NCBI RefSeq assembly: GCF_000472965.1
Contig: NZ_AXAU01000001.1
Location: 649,146 to 713,145 of the forward strand
DNA length: 64,000 bases
Direction: 5' to 3'
Origin: Bradyrhizobium murdochi
Lineage (GTDB): Bacteria > Pseudomonadota > Alphaproteobacteria > Rhizobiales > Xanthobacteraceae
Shown here: positions 44,569 through 51,786 of the stretch, piece by piece
Position numbering within the stretch: the first letter of the stretch is position 1
How the letters are laid out: each line of letters starts with the position of its first letter
The notes under the pieces: model-generated
Databases searched by the model: none
Told to the model about the DNA's origin: nothing
Seen by the model: only the letters and a program-made list of their open reading frames with translations
Position numbers and translations under genes: made by a program

Positions 44569-45714
44569 CTAGCGACTCAGCGCCGCGTTGATCGCCGCTG
44601 CCGCCTTGCCGTCGTCCTTTTGGAACAGATGGGCATAGATGCGCAAGGTAATATCTGGCTTTGCATGCCCGAGGCGCTTGGAAATTGTGACGATATCCAC
44701 GCCGGCATCAATCAACTGGCTCGCGTGGGTGTGGCGTAGGTTGTGGAATGCCAGATCAGGCATCCTGATCTGATCCGCAAAGTCGCTCCAAGCCTTGCTG
44801 TATCGCTTTTGAGAGGGCAGGCCACCGTCAAGGCCCGCGAATAGCAGGGCGTCGTCCCTAAGCTTGCCGGCACCGAGCTTAACCCGGAATTCCAACTGCT
44901 CTTTCCGGAACTCGCGCAGCGTTTCGACCAGAAGATCGGGCAGGGTGATATCCCGCCGGCCGGCCTTGGTTTTGGGCGCCTTGAATCGAACGCAGTGCGC
45001 CTTGGTTTCCTCCAGCGCCTCGCGGACCTGAATCACCTTCCGGTCAAAGTCGACGCGGCCCCAGCGGAGCGCGAGCACTTCGCCAAGTCGCATGCCGGTG
45101 AACAGGGAAATCATTGCCGGGACAAAAAGACGGTGGCCGCGCACCAACTCGATAAACCCCGGAACATCCTTGACGATCACCATTTCGTCGTCGTCGACCT
45201 TCGGCGCGGATTGAGAGGCGACGACGTTCTTAACAACCATTTCGTTCTTTGCGGCGTCGCGCAGCGCTTTCCCGAGCACGCGGTGGGCATGGCCGATCGT
45301 CCGTGGCGAAAGTCCGCCTTTGCCGTTTGCCCTGCCGCTGGTCCGCAGCGTCGTATGCCATTCCTCTATATCGAGCGTTCGCAGTTTCTGGAGCAACTTG
45401 GCGCCAATGTGCGGCACGATCTGATTTTCCACCAGTTCTCGATAACGGGCGGCCGTCCTGGCGCTAATGTCTCCGGCGGCTTCCCAGTGGTCGACGCGGA
45501 CACGCACGAATTCGCCTACAGTTATTTTGTTCGGTTCGACGTATTTGGATTGGTCAACCGCTGTGATCAGTTCGGCCAGTTTGATCTGCGCCTGACGTTT
45601 GGTGCCGCGGAAAGTGACGAATTGAGTGCGGCGCTCGCCCGTCTTTTCGTCACGGCCGGCATCGAATTTGAGCCGAAACGAATTCTTGCCGCGCTGCTGG
45701 ATATGGCCCCTCAT
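44569..45714 (-). CDS. Tyrosine-type phage/ICE integrase
   Basis: A 381-residue site-specific recombinase. N-terminal arm-binding and SAM-like core-binding domains (IKLAELITAVDQSKYVEPNK; TVGEFVRVRVDHWEAAG) precede the catalytic domain: Arg I in SLFTGMRLGEVLALRW, a Lys-containing hairpin (KAPKTKAGRRDITLP), H-x-x-R in LAFHNLRHTHASQLIDAG, and the His/Tyr segment SKRLGHAKPDITLRIYAHLF with the nucleophilic Tyr. Length fits phage integrases. It reads toward tRNA-Ser and is translationally coupled (ATGA) to the upstream ribbon-helix-helix gene, which may regulate it or act as an excision factor. Confidence 0.95.
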   Translation of the reverse strand: MRGHIQQRGKNSFRLKFDAGRDEKTGERRTQFVTFRGTKRQAQIKLAELITAVDQSKYVEPNKITVGEFVRVRVDHWEAAGDISARTAARYRELVENQIVPHIGAKLLQKLRTLDIEEWHTTLRTSGRANGKGGLSPRTIGHAHRVLGKALRDAAKNEMVVKNVVASQSAPKVDDDEMVIVKDVPGFIELVRGHRLFVPAMISLFTGMRLGEVLALRWGRVDFDRKVIQVREALEETKAHCVRFKAPKTKAGRRDITLPDLLVETLREFRKEQLEFRVKLGAGKLRDDALLFAGLDGGLPSQKRYSKAWSDFADQIRMPDLAFHNLRHTHASQLIDAGVDIVTISKRLGHAKPDITLRIYAHLFQKDDGKAAAAINAALSR

Positions 45715-46028
45715 TGTTCGTCGCCCTTCTTAGCCCGTCGGGCGACCACCGGTTCGAGGCGATCACGCAGGATCTTCGCAAGTTCCGTCAGGCGGGCAAT
45801 CTCCGCATGCGCTTCAAGCCACTTCACCTCGAACCTCTGTGCAGTGGCATCCACATAGGACTGCATGTCGTCGCGTTTAAACGATGCTTCGAGGCGATCA
45901 ACGATCTCGCCTGTGAGCGTTCGCCCGTTTTTTTCTGCTGACTTTTCCAGCCGCGCCAACAGCGACGGCTCAACTCTGAGCCGGAGATGCGGCGTGTGCG
46001 TGTCCTTGGTCTTGGTCTTCCGTGCCAT
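45711..46028 (-). CDS. Arc/MetJ-type ribbon-helix-helix DNA-binding protein
   Basis: A 105-residue regulator. After a basic N-terminus (ARKTKTKDTHTPHL) comes the strand-helix-helix core RLRVEPSLLARLEKSAEKNG followed by RTLTGEIVDRLEASFKRD, matching the Arc-like DNA-binding family of phages. The C-terminal half (AEIARLTELAKILRDRLEPV) is a likely coiled-coil dimer or tetramer element. Its gene overlaps the integrase start and diverges from the operator region at 46085-46159, so it most likely represses its own promoter and that of the rightward operon. Confidence 0.85.
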   Translation of the reverse strand: MARKTKTKDTHTPHLRLRVEPSLLARLEKSAEKNGRTLTGEIVDRLEASFKRDDMQSYVDATAQRFEVKWLEAHAEIARLTELAKILRDRLEPVVARRAKKGDEQ

Positions 46029-46084
46029 CTCTTAAATCCCCCTTGTTCCGCTCGGCTCTATCCCCATAGCACACAAAAAAACAT

Positions 46085-46159
46085 CTAGGTACAGGAAATT
46101 GCCCTTGCTGGGACAAAATTGTACCCTAGCTAATGCTAGGTACAGAACTGTTCCCTAGC
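46085..46159. promoter_or_regulatory. Operator array between the integrase operon and rightward genes
   Basis: CTAGGTACAG occurs twice (46085-46094 and 46136-46145) and its inverted partner TAC/TTC-CCTAGC twice (46121-46130, 46151-46159). Two dyads result: a wide one (46085-46130) and a compact near-palindrome of 25 bases (46135-46159: GCTAGGTACAG ... CTGTTCCCTAGC). Ribbon-helix-helix repressors such as Arc and Mnt bind tandem dyads of this kind. The array lies in the divergent promoter region and is the probable lysis-lysogeny-style switch. Confidence 0.75.
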
Positions 46160-46196
46160 TCTAACAGGCCCAGTTTTCGGCCAGAAAGTCTGATCC

Positions 46197-46394
46197 GTGA
46201 ACGAGGAATTGAGACAGCTCCTATCGAAGCCCACCGCGTCGATACCCGATGTTGGCCGCATCTGTTTCGGGCTGAGCCGTAATGGAAGCTATGACGCCGC
46301 GCGCCGCGGCGATTTCCCGACGATCAAGATCGGCCGACTGCTGAAGGTGCCGACAGCGGGACTGCGCCGCCAGCTCGGGCTGGAGACGGCCTGA
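46197..46394 (+). CDS. Small AlpA/excisionase-like HTH protein
   Basis: A 65-residue protein starting at a GTG (46197). The sequence SIPDVGRICFGLSRNGSYDA followed by ARRGDFPTIKIGRLLKVPTA has the winged-helix layout of AlpA/MerR-like excisionase proteins: helix, S-R-x-x-x-Y-x-x-x-x-x-G-x-x-P-x-I-x-I-G-R wing, then V-P. Such genes activate or assist excision in islands. It is the first rightward gene after the operator array and overlaps the following start codon (TGATG). Confidence 0.75.
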   Translation: MNEELRQLLSKPTASIPDVGRICFGLSRNGSYDAARRGDFPTIKIGRLLKVPTAGLRRQLGLETA

Positions 46395-47623
46395 TGAGCG
46401 AGCTAGTCGACGCAGGCTTTCTGCGTGATGCTGCGATCCGCATACGGCAGCGAATGTCCCGCACTGCTGAGGACATCGTCGAGATTGGGCGCGACCTGAT
46501 CGAAGTGAAGGGCCGATTGGCCCACGGAGAGTTCCTGTCGTGGATCGATGCTGAGTTCAGAATGAGCAGCGACACTACTCAACGCTTTATGCTTGTGGCA
46601 AAACTACAAATTCCGCCCGTTGCGGAATTTCAACCCTCCGTCCTCTACGCGCTCGCCGCCCCCTCGACCCCTGAGGAAGTTCGCGCCGCCGTCACAGAGA
46701 AGGTGGCATCGGGCGAGGCCGTCACTGTCGCCGACGTGAAGGCACTGAAGAAGGCGGCGTCCATTGGCAAATCGGCAACGGTTGCCGATTCCCAGGTCGC
46801 CAAGGTCGGTGAGATCGCGGCGGCGAAGGCGGAGCTGCGCGCGGTGGTAACAGACGCCGCGACACGCGGTCTCCGGGGCCGCACTGGCTCATCCAACAAG
46901 AACCCGAACTATCAACCGCCGTCGGCGGCCTCCGCAGCGTGGATGCACGTTTACGGTGTTGCACGGGCCCTGGTCGAGTGGGCGACTCCGGACAATGTCG
47001 CACTTGCGATCGCCGGGCGCAATGAGCGGGGTGACGATCAGTACGCCAATATGAGGGCGGTTTGGGAATGCCTCGACACGGTCTCGAATCTCATCGGCTC
47101 ATTGGGCGCGCGCCCCGGCCTCGCCGAGATGGGCAAGAGGGTGGTGCACGGCGTCCCAGAAGAAAGCTTTAAGCAGGCGACGCATCTGATCGGTACCGTC
47201 AATCGCTTTGCCGAGTTCTGCCGCGCCAACTCGGCGGCCACAGTTGCCTCCAGCGTCTTGCCTTCGGAGCAATTGGACATCACAGCCGACATTGCCGTCA
47301 TCTCTGCATGGCTCGACCGTTTCGCGGTGGCGCTAGATAGAGCTGCCCCAAAATGGATAGCTCCGCATGCCGCCAAGCTTTCCAGCGAGATGATGGACTT
47401 TTCGAGATCAGCCTTGCTGAACCGCTTGGGCCGTTCGAAACCCGGGGATCCGCCGAAGCCGTCGCATTCATGGCGTCCCACGCCATCGCTCGGGACACTT
47501 GGCTGCGACGAAACACCAGATACAGGAAGATCGAGCAATGACGGTCATAGACCTGCGGGACAAGTTCGACGCGCGGGCCGAAGAGGCCGAGGCAATTCGC
47601 TGGCAGGGTGCCCGCGACGTTGA
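46394..47623 (+). CDS. DUF3102-domain phage/island protein
   Basis: A 409-residue protein. The N-terminal ~120 residues match DUF3102: AAIRIRQRMSRTAEDIVEIG followed by RDLIEVKGRLAHGEFLSWID and FRMSSDTTQRFMLVA, a helical domain common in prophage and island DNA-metabolism regions. The middle is helical and partly Ala-rich. The last ~45 residues (from about 47490) are Arg/Gly/Pro-rich and overlap the next gene, which suggests either a diverged tail or an old frameshift. The start overlaps the preceding gene. Role unknown; DUF3102 proteins often sit near replication or partition functions. Confidence 0.75.
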   Translation: MSELVDAGFLRDAAIRIRQRMSRTAEDIVEIGRDLIEVKGRLAHGEFLSWIDAEFRMSSDTTQRFMLVAKLQIPPVAEFQPSVLYALAAPSTPEEVRAAVTEKVASGEAVTVADVKALKKAASIGKSATVADSQVAKVGEIAAAKAELRAVVTDAATRGLRGRTGSSNKNPNYQPPSAASAAWMHVYGVARALVEWATPDNVALAIAGRNERGDDQYANMRAVWECLDTVSNLIGSLGARPGLAEMGKRVVHGVPEESFKQATHLIGTVNRFAEFCRANSAATVASSVLPSEQLDITADIAVISAWLDRFAVALDRAAPKWIAPHAAKLSSEMMDFSRSALLNRLGRSKPGDPPKPSHSWRPTPSLGTLGCDETPDTGRSSNDGHRPAGQVRRAGRRGRGNSLAGCPRR

Positions 47624-47753
47624 GATCGATAAAGTGATCATGCTCATGCTCGGTCGCCTAGAGCGGAAGGACTTCTCGGCCGCCGAAATTGCGGATCGTT
47701 TCCGGTGCTGGGCGGACAGCATTGCCGAGATCGAGATTGAGGACTCGGCATAA
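47538..47753 (+). CDS. Small hypothetical protein
   Basis: A 71-residue acidic helical protein (MTVIDLRDKFDARAEEAEAI... EKDFSAAEIADRFRCWADSI). The ATG at 47538 lies inside the tail of the DUF3102 frame, and an upstream in-frame ATG at 47499 is possible. The conserved-looking core and the tight stop context argue it is real and that the overlapped end of the DUF3102 frame may be non-functional. No family recognised. Confidence 0.6.
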   Translation: MTVIDLRDKFDARAEEAEAIRWQGARDVEIDKVIMLMLGRLERKDFSAAEIADRFRCWADSIAEIEIEDSA

Positions 47754-47768
47754 CCCCAACAAACGACA

Positions 47769-47795
47769 ACGCCCTCGGCGAGCATCCGAGGGCGT
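47769..47795 (+). terminator. Perfect 10-bp hairpin after the DUF3102 unit
   Basis: ACGCCCTCGG - CGAGCAT - CCGAGGGCGT, followed by CGGTAGCAATTA. It lacks a T run, so it may be a terminator helped by Rho or an RNA stabiliser. It separates the early genes from the next cistron. Confidence 0.5.
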
Positions 47796-47829
47796 CGGTA
47801 GCAATTAGGCCAAATCCTGGAGGGGATCC

Positions 47830-47904
47830 ATGCCAATCAACAGTTTCAAGTATAAAACATATGCCATCAGCCAACTCGAGATTCAAGCGCTCCCAGCACG
47901 ATAG
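47830..47904 (+). CDS. Short leader ORF with strong ribosome-binding site
   Basis: A 24-codon ORF (MPINSFKYKTYAISQLEIQA...R) whose ATG at 47830 follows GGAGGGG at five bases, the best Shine-Dalgarno in this neighbourhood. It overlaps the start of the 306-residue gene (ATG 47861, no Shine-Dalgarno) in another frame and ends 44 bases inside it. Translation of the short ORF would feed or control initiation of the longer one. It is too short for homology-based support. Confidence 0.4.
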   Translation: MPINSFKYKTYAISQLEIQALPAR

Positions 47905-48781
47905 CGTTGACAGCGCGCACGCTAAGCCAGTCAGGCCGGCTCAAGCTAAGCGCCGATATCACACATACAGCCGAGGCGGGCATCGCCTGCGCCAGATCGA
48001 GCTCCTCATCCGCGATCGGCACGGAAAGGTGCCAGACACCGACGACAGCGAGACCTATCTGCTTCCGGTCGCGAGATGCGTCCGCAAGATCCTGGCCGAC
48101 AAGGGCAAACCCGCGACGGCCGACAAGGTCATCGCCCCATTCGGCTACTGGTGCGAGAGGTGGGCGCCGCACCTCTCGGCGGACCAGATCGGCGATATCG
48201 TCCAGCAGGCGCTCAACGAGCCATATTTTGATCGCGACGATGTCCTCGGTGTGGCCCTGCGCCTCAGCTACGCCGAGCGCCAACGGCTTCAGATCACAAC
48301 CATCGGCAGTTTTGATGTCGATCGGAGGGCGCGGAAAAGGCTCAACCGGGACCGAAAACGGGAGCGCGATCGGCTGCGCGCGGCAGAGAACCGCAGGGCA
48401 AAGGGCGCGACGCCGCGGGCCGAAAGTCTTTCTAGGACCAAGCCTTGGGAACAGATGGGAGTCAGTCGGCGGACCTATTACCGGAGGATGGCTAACGGTG
48501 GCACAAGTTCGTCGCCTCACCCTTCTTATATATCGGCAAGCGACGATGTTGTGCCACTTGGCACGACCCCCGCAGCTTGCGAGGGGCGCGAAGTCGCGCC
48601 GGCCTTACGGCCTAAGCTACGGCCTACGGCCTACGCCCTCGCCGGCCTGAGCAAGGTGGAGGGCCAGAAGATTCCCGCGAAGGAAGTAAGTAAGGAAACC
48701 AAGCCAGAAGCACCTCCCAGGCTGAGTGAGATGACAAGCGGTGAGCGCCTCGACGGTCGTATTGTCGGAGAGTGCGCATGA
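47861..48781 (+). CDS. Hypothetical island protein with HTH segment
   Basis: A 306-residue basic protein. Residues ~35-60 (YHTYSRGGHRLRQIELLIRD) and ~70-130 (LLPVARCVRKILADKGKPAT... HLSADQIGDIVQQALNEPYF) look helical; residues ~150-175 are extremely basic (RRARKRLNRDRKRERDRLRA), followed by the HTH-like SRTKPWEQMGVSRRTYYRRM with M-G-V-S-R-R-T-Y-Y-R-R resembling a recognition helix. The C-terminal ~110 residues are low-complexity. A DNA-binding role is likely; proteins of this layout recur in bradyrhizobial islands as unknowns. The start is uncertain because the strong ribosome-binding site belongs to the overlapping 24-codon ORF. Confidence 0.6.
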   Translation: MPSANSRFKRSQHDSVDSAHAKPVRPAQAKRRYHTYSRGGHRLRQIELLIRDRHGKVPDTDDSETYLLPVARCVRKILADKGKPATADKVIAPFGYWCERWAPHLSADQIGDIVQQALNEPYFDRDDVLGVALRLSYAERQRLQITTIGSFDVDRRARKRLNRDRKRERDRLRAAENRRAKGATPRAESLSRTKPWEQMGVSRRTYYRRMANGGTSSSPHPSYISASDDVVPLGTTPAACEGREVAPALRPKLRPTAYALAGLSKVEGQKIPAKEVSKETKPEAPPRLSEMTSGERLDGRIVGECA

Positions 48782-49134
48782 CGACTGCGCTGCTCACTCA
48801 CCCTACTGCGTCACCGCTCAGCCTCTTCACGCAGCCCCATGGCACGCAATGCTGTTCGCTGGCTGAAGGACTTCGCATCGGGCGGTGGCGCACCGGTGGC
48901 CGCCTGATCAACGACAATCGCGCTCGTGATCTGCCTGCTGATACGCGCTCGATCGCCGGCCGGTCCTTCTCGACACTGCTTGCAACGAGCGCATCAGCGG
49001 CCACGGCTGGGGCGGGAAGGGGGCCATCCGCGGAAAATTTCATAGGGACCGGTATAGCGGAATCACGCCATGCGCCGCGAGCGCGCCCGATGAATCGCTG
49101 TGTGTTGAGATTTCCAAAATCGACTTGTTTGTGA
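48778..49134 (+). CDS. Doubtful hypothetical protein
   Basis: A 118-codon frame whose ATG overlaps the preceding stop codon (ATGA), an arrangement that favours coupled translation. The protein (TTALLTHPTASPLSLFTQPH...) is Ser/Thr/Arg-rich with little predicted structure, and I see no recognisable motif. It fills the otherwise empty 366 bases before the Nu1-like gene. It could be a real rapidly evolving phage protein or chance open frame. Confidence 0.3.
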   Translation: MTTALLTHPTASPLSLFTQPHGTQCCSLAEGLRIGRWRTGGRLINDNRARDLPADTRSIAGRSFSTLLATSASAATAGAGRGPSAENFIGTGIAESRHAPRARPMNRCVLRFPKSTCL

Positions 49135-49147
49135 GGTTCACGAAGCC

Positions 49148-49672
49148 ATGACCAAACGTAAGGCCGTTCCGAAGGCCAAAAAGAAGACGCCCAGGTCCCG
49201 CAAGGGCTTGGCTCAATCAGAATTCGGCCGGCTCGTCGGCTGCACGCAACAGCGGGTTTCCCAACTCGCAAAATCCGGCGTGATCCCGGTGCTGCCGAGC
49301 GGCCGGATCGACGAGTTTGCGGCAACGCCGGCTTACGTGACTTTCATCAAGCGGACGCCAGATGAAGCCATGAAACGCGTTCGTGAGGCGAGGGCAAAGG
49401 AGATTGAGCTGAGGGTCGCGAAAGAGCGGCGCGAGCTGATTTCGCTCGAAGACGTAAATTACGCGGTCGGCATGATCGCCTCAAAGTTTTGCGGCGAGCT
49501 GGCTGGCGTCGCGGCGGCAAGTACGCGTGACCTTGGATTGCGAGAGATCATCCAGACGAACCTCTCCGCGGCCATCTTGAGATTCAAGGCGTCGCTCGAC
49601 GCGGTGACTGACGACGCCAAAGCCGGGCGGCCTATCGGCGACGACGATGCGGAGGATGAAGATGAAGATTAA
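49148..49672 (+). CDS. Nu1-like phage DNA-packaging / small terminase-type protein
   Basis: A 174-residue protein. After a basic tail (KAVPKAKKKTPRSRKG) it has a winged-helix segment GLAQSEFGRLVGCTQQRVSQLAKSG then VIPVLPSGRIDE, the arrangement of the N-terminal DNA-binding domain of Nu1 and related small terminases. A long helix (DEAMKRVREARAKEIELRVA... RRELISLEDV) and an acidic C-terminus (DDDAEDEDED) follow, as in Nu1 homologues. Small terminases recognise packaging sites for the large subunit, but no large terminase gene follows here, which is unusual. It overlaps the next gene by 11 bases. Confidence 0.65.
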   Translation: MTKRKAVPKAKKKTPRSRKGLAQSEFGRLVGCTQQRVSQLAKSGVIPVLPSGRIDEFAATPAYVTFIKRTPDEAMKRVREARAKEIELRVAKERRELISLEDVNYAVGMIASKFCGELAGVAAASTRDLGLREIIQTNLSAAILRFKASLDAVTDDAKAGRPIGDDDAEDEDED

Positions 49673-49961
49673 ACTCTCTGAGGCCTTGGCAATCATCAGC
49701 GCCCCTCGCGACGTCGCTATCGAACGCGCTCTCGCGGACGACGCTACAATCGAGGATGTTGCGCGCGCTGGCCTCCTTATCAGGAAAGTCACGACATTCT
49801 GGTTGCGTCACGCCGACCCAGCGAACCATCAAGCAATCCTGCACGCCGAGGATGAGCACCTGAAGGCCATGTCGCTACGGCTAATGGAGATCGACGTCGG
49901 CTCCGACCTGACTGCGGCAACCATCGCTGCCGACGTCCTGCGACCGAGGGCGAAGCCGTGA
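49662..49961 (+). CDS. Hypothetical phage protein
   Basis: A 99-residue helical protein (KIKLSEALAIISAPRDVAIE; VARAGLLIRKVTTFWLRHAD). The ATG at 49662 has GGAGG six bases upstream and is preferred to in-frame ATGs at 49647 and 49656. It overlaps the Nu1-like gene's 3' end and its stop overlaps the next gene's start, so it is part of a tightly packed operon. No family recognised. Confidence 0.6.
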   Translation: MKIKLSEALAIISAPRDVAIERALADDATIEDVARAGLLIRKVTTFWLRHADPANHQAILHAEDEHLKAMSLRLMEIDVGSDLTAATIAADVLRPRAKP

Positions 49962-50362
49962 CCGACGCCGAAATCATCGTACAATTGGAAAAAGCGCTCG
50001 AGTCCTTGCGCGCGCGTCAGAGCTCCAAGACGCCGCTGCCAGCGCTCACGGTCGCAAAGGCAGTTGCCAAACCGCGGCCGGCGCCCGCCGCTCCTCCAAG
50101 TTCAAGGCCCGTCGCCAACGCGGCTCAACCGAGGTGGAAGCCTGCTGTCCGGGCCTTTGCGGATCGCGGTTTTCCCTTTGACGATTGGCTCGTGCGCCGG
50201 ATTTGCAGCAATCATGATTGGGCGCTGAAACTGCCCGGAGGCTGGCATGTGGATCATGCAAAATTCGATGACTATGCGACTCTGGTTGAGTTGAGACAGG
50301 CCACCTTCAATACGACCCAAAAGTACGAATCGTCCGAATCGTCGGTGGCGAATAGCGCGTAG
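49958..50362 (+). CDS. Hypothetical phage protein
   Basis: A 134-residue protein from a GTG at 49958 overlapping the previous stop (GTGA). Residues 1-25 form a helix (TDAEIIVQLEKALESLRARQ), then a Pro/Ala-rich linker, then a folded-looking segment (FADRGFPFDDWLVRRICSNH; GGWHVDHAKFDDYATLVELR). Unknown family; its packing in the operon supports reality. Confidence 0.55.
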   Translation: MTDAEIIVQLEKALESLRARQSSKTPLPALTVAKAVAKPRPAPAAPPSSRPVANAAQPRWKPAVRAFADRGFPFDDWLVRRICSNHDWALKLPGGWHVDHAKFDDYATLVELRQATFNTTQKYESSESSVANSA

Positions 50363-50475
50363 ACAGCGCAAATAGACTTCAGGTGGTTGAGGCCGCGGAT
50401 GTAACGGCCCCAGCACGATGGCGCCACGGGACCGGAAAGCATCCCGTGGGCGCCATCGCACCAGGAGAAAGCAAA

Positions 50476-50949
50476 TTGCACGAGCACGATTATTCCCTAG
50501 GGACGGACCGATGCCCGCGCTGTATCGAGCTGCGGAATCTCGTGCACGATATGAATTTGCCGCCCAGTCGGTGCCCGGCCTGCATCGAATTCCGGCGCGA
50601 GAGGTCGAGGCCGTCGAGAGGCACGCACGTACCGGGCTTCGGCACCTCCGCACCCGGCCTCAGCAGCTTTCTGGTCCATGCAGATAGGACGAACACAACC
50701 ATGCCGAACGCTCCGGCAAAAACTGACAGTGAGTTGTTGGCGGCGGCCGAGCGGGCGGCTTACTCCGCGATTGAGCAGCGGCGAGCAAAAGAAGCTGCCA
50801 AGCAGGCGATCGCTGCCTCGTGGAACGAAGTCATTACCGACATCAACCGAACTCTGTCGCCGTCCGGCACGGTCTCAACGAACAGCCGGACGTCTGCGCC
50901 GTCGCGATCCTCAGACAGTCGCGGCGGCGCCTCAATTCTGAAGGGATGA
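50476..50949 (+). CDS. Hypothetical protein with tandem CxxC zinc-ribbon-like motif
   Basis: A 157-residue protein. The TTG at 50476 has AGGAG eight bases upstream and is a better start than the GTG at 50383 in the same frame. Near the N-terminus are two CxxC pairs, DRCPRCIELRN and SRCPACIEFRR, separated by about 19 residues, which suggests a zinc ribbon. After ~75 residues the rest is helical (AKTDSELLAAAERAAYSAIE... QAIAASWNEVITDINRTLSP). Function unknown. It lies just before the coiled-coil gene in the same orientation. Confidence 0.6.
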   Translation: MHEHDYSLGTDRCPRCIELRNLVHDMNLPPSRCPACIEFRRERSRPSRGTHVPGFGTSAPGLSSFLVHADRTNTTMPNAPAKTDSELLAAAERAAYSAIEQRRAKEAAKQAIAASWNEVITDINRTLSPSGTVSTNSRTSAPSRSSDSRGGASILKG

Positions 50950-50952
50950 AAA

Positions 50953-51786
50953 ATGACCAGCCGAACCGCCGTTGAACAGGCCCGCGCCGCTCTCGCGGCC
51001 ATCGAGACCGAACTCGCCGTGCTCGAGGTTGCCAAGAGCGAAGCAGCCCGTGACCAGACATTGTTCAACGAGTGGCGCACCAAGTATGCCGCCGCGACGT
51101 CGGAACGGGAGAGACTCGTCGCGCTGATCGAGGTTCTCGAAGCGGAAGCAGCAACCGCTGAGGTCAAGGCTGCCGAGGACGCGCTGCGCAGGCGCCATGC
51201 CGATCGCAAGGTAGCGAATGAAAAGTTGGCGCAACGCATCCGGACTGACATCAAGAGGGCAAACTCGATCCTGCTTGCGCTCGTGCGGGATGTTGCCGAT
51301 GCGGCTGCGGAGGATGCGAGGATTAATGAGTCGTTGCCGGATGACATGGAGCCGCTTATTCCGGCGGATTTCATTGCCCGTGGGTGCCGCGGCCTGGAAC
51401 GTCAGGAACTGAAAACGACGCGGACGTGGCTGTGGGTTAATGCGAGAGGCGGCGGCTTGATCGGCGATCAGGACAGTGTCGTCGACCGCGGGAACGGCTT
51501 CGGTCAAATCGGCGAGGGTCCTTACACCGTAAATTGTCAGCGCTCGCTGTTCGTACAGACCGAGTACTTTCCCGCCGAGCCCGCCCAGCGGCCGGAGCCG
51601 CTGTGGCAGATGAGGTTGCCTCGTCCTGACGGACCTGGCTGGGCGTTTGATGGTGCGCGATGCAATTATCCCGCTGCCGTTCTTGATGAGCTTGCGAGAG
51701 GTGCACGAGTCGGGGAGCCGCGCGAGCGATCCGTCGAGGTCGAGCTGAAGCCGGTGCCCTCGATCGAAAAAGAGGCCGCCGCCTGA
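50953..51786 (+). CDS. Coiled-coil hypothetical phage protein
   Basis: A 277-residue protein. Residues ~5-120 form an almost continuous alpha-helical coiled coil (EQARAALAAIETELAVLEVA; LIEVLEAEAATAEVKAAEDA; VANEKLAQRIRTDIKRANSI). The C-terminal half is rich in Trp, Pro and Arg (RTWLWVNARGGGLIGDQDS; PLWQMRLPRPDGPGWAFDGA) and looks globular. It ends where the tape-measure gene starts (ATGTC after CTGA overlap). Position immediately before the tape-measure gene resembles tail-assembly chaperone or scaffold genes, but the sequence matches neither. Confidence 0.65.
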   Translation: MTSRTAVEQARAALAAIETELAVLEVAKSEAARDQTLFNEWRTKYAAATSERERLVALIEVLEAEAATAEVKAAEDALRRRHADRKVANEKLAQRIRTDIKRANSILLALVRDVADAAAEDARINESLPDDMEPLIPADFIARGCRGLERQELKTTRTWLWVNARGGGLIGDQDSVVDRGNGFGQIGEGPYTVNCQRSLFVQTEYFPAEPAQRPEPLWQMRLPRPDGPGWAFDGARCNYPAAVLDELARGARVGEPRERSVEVELKPVPSIEKEAAA

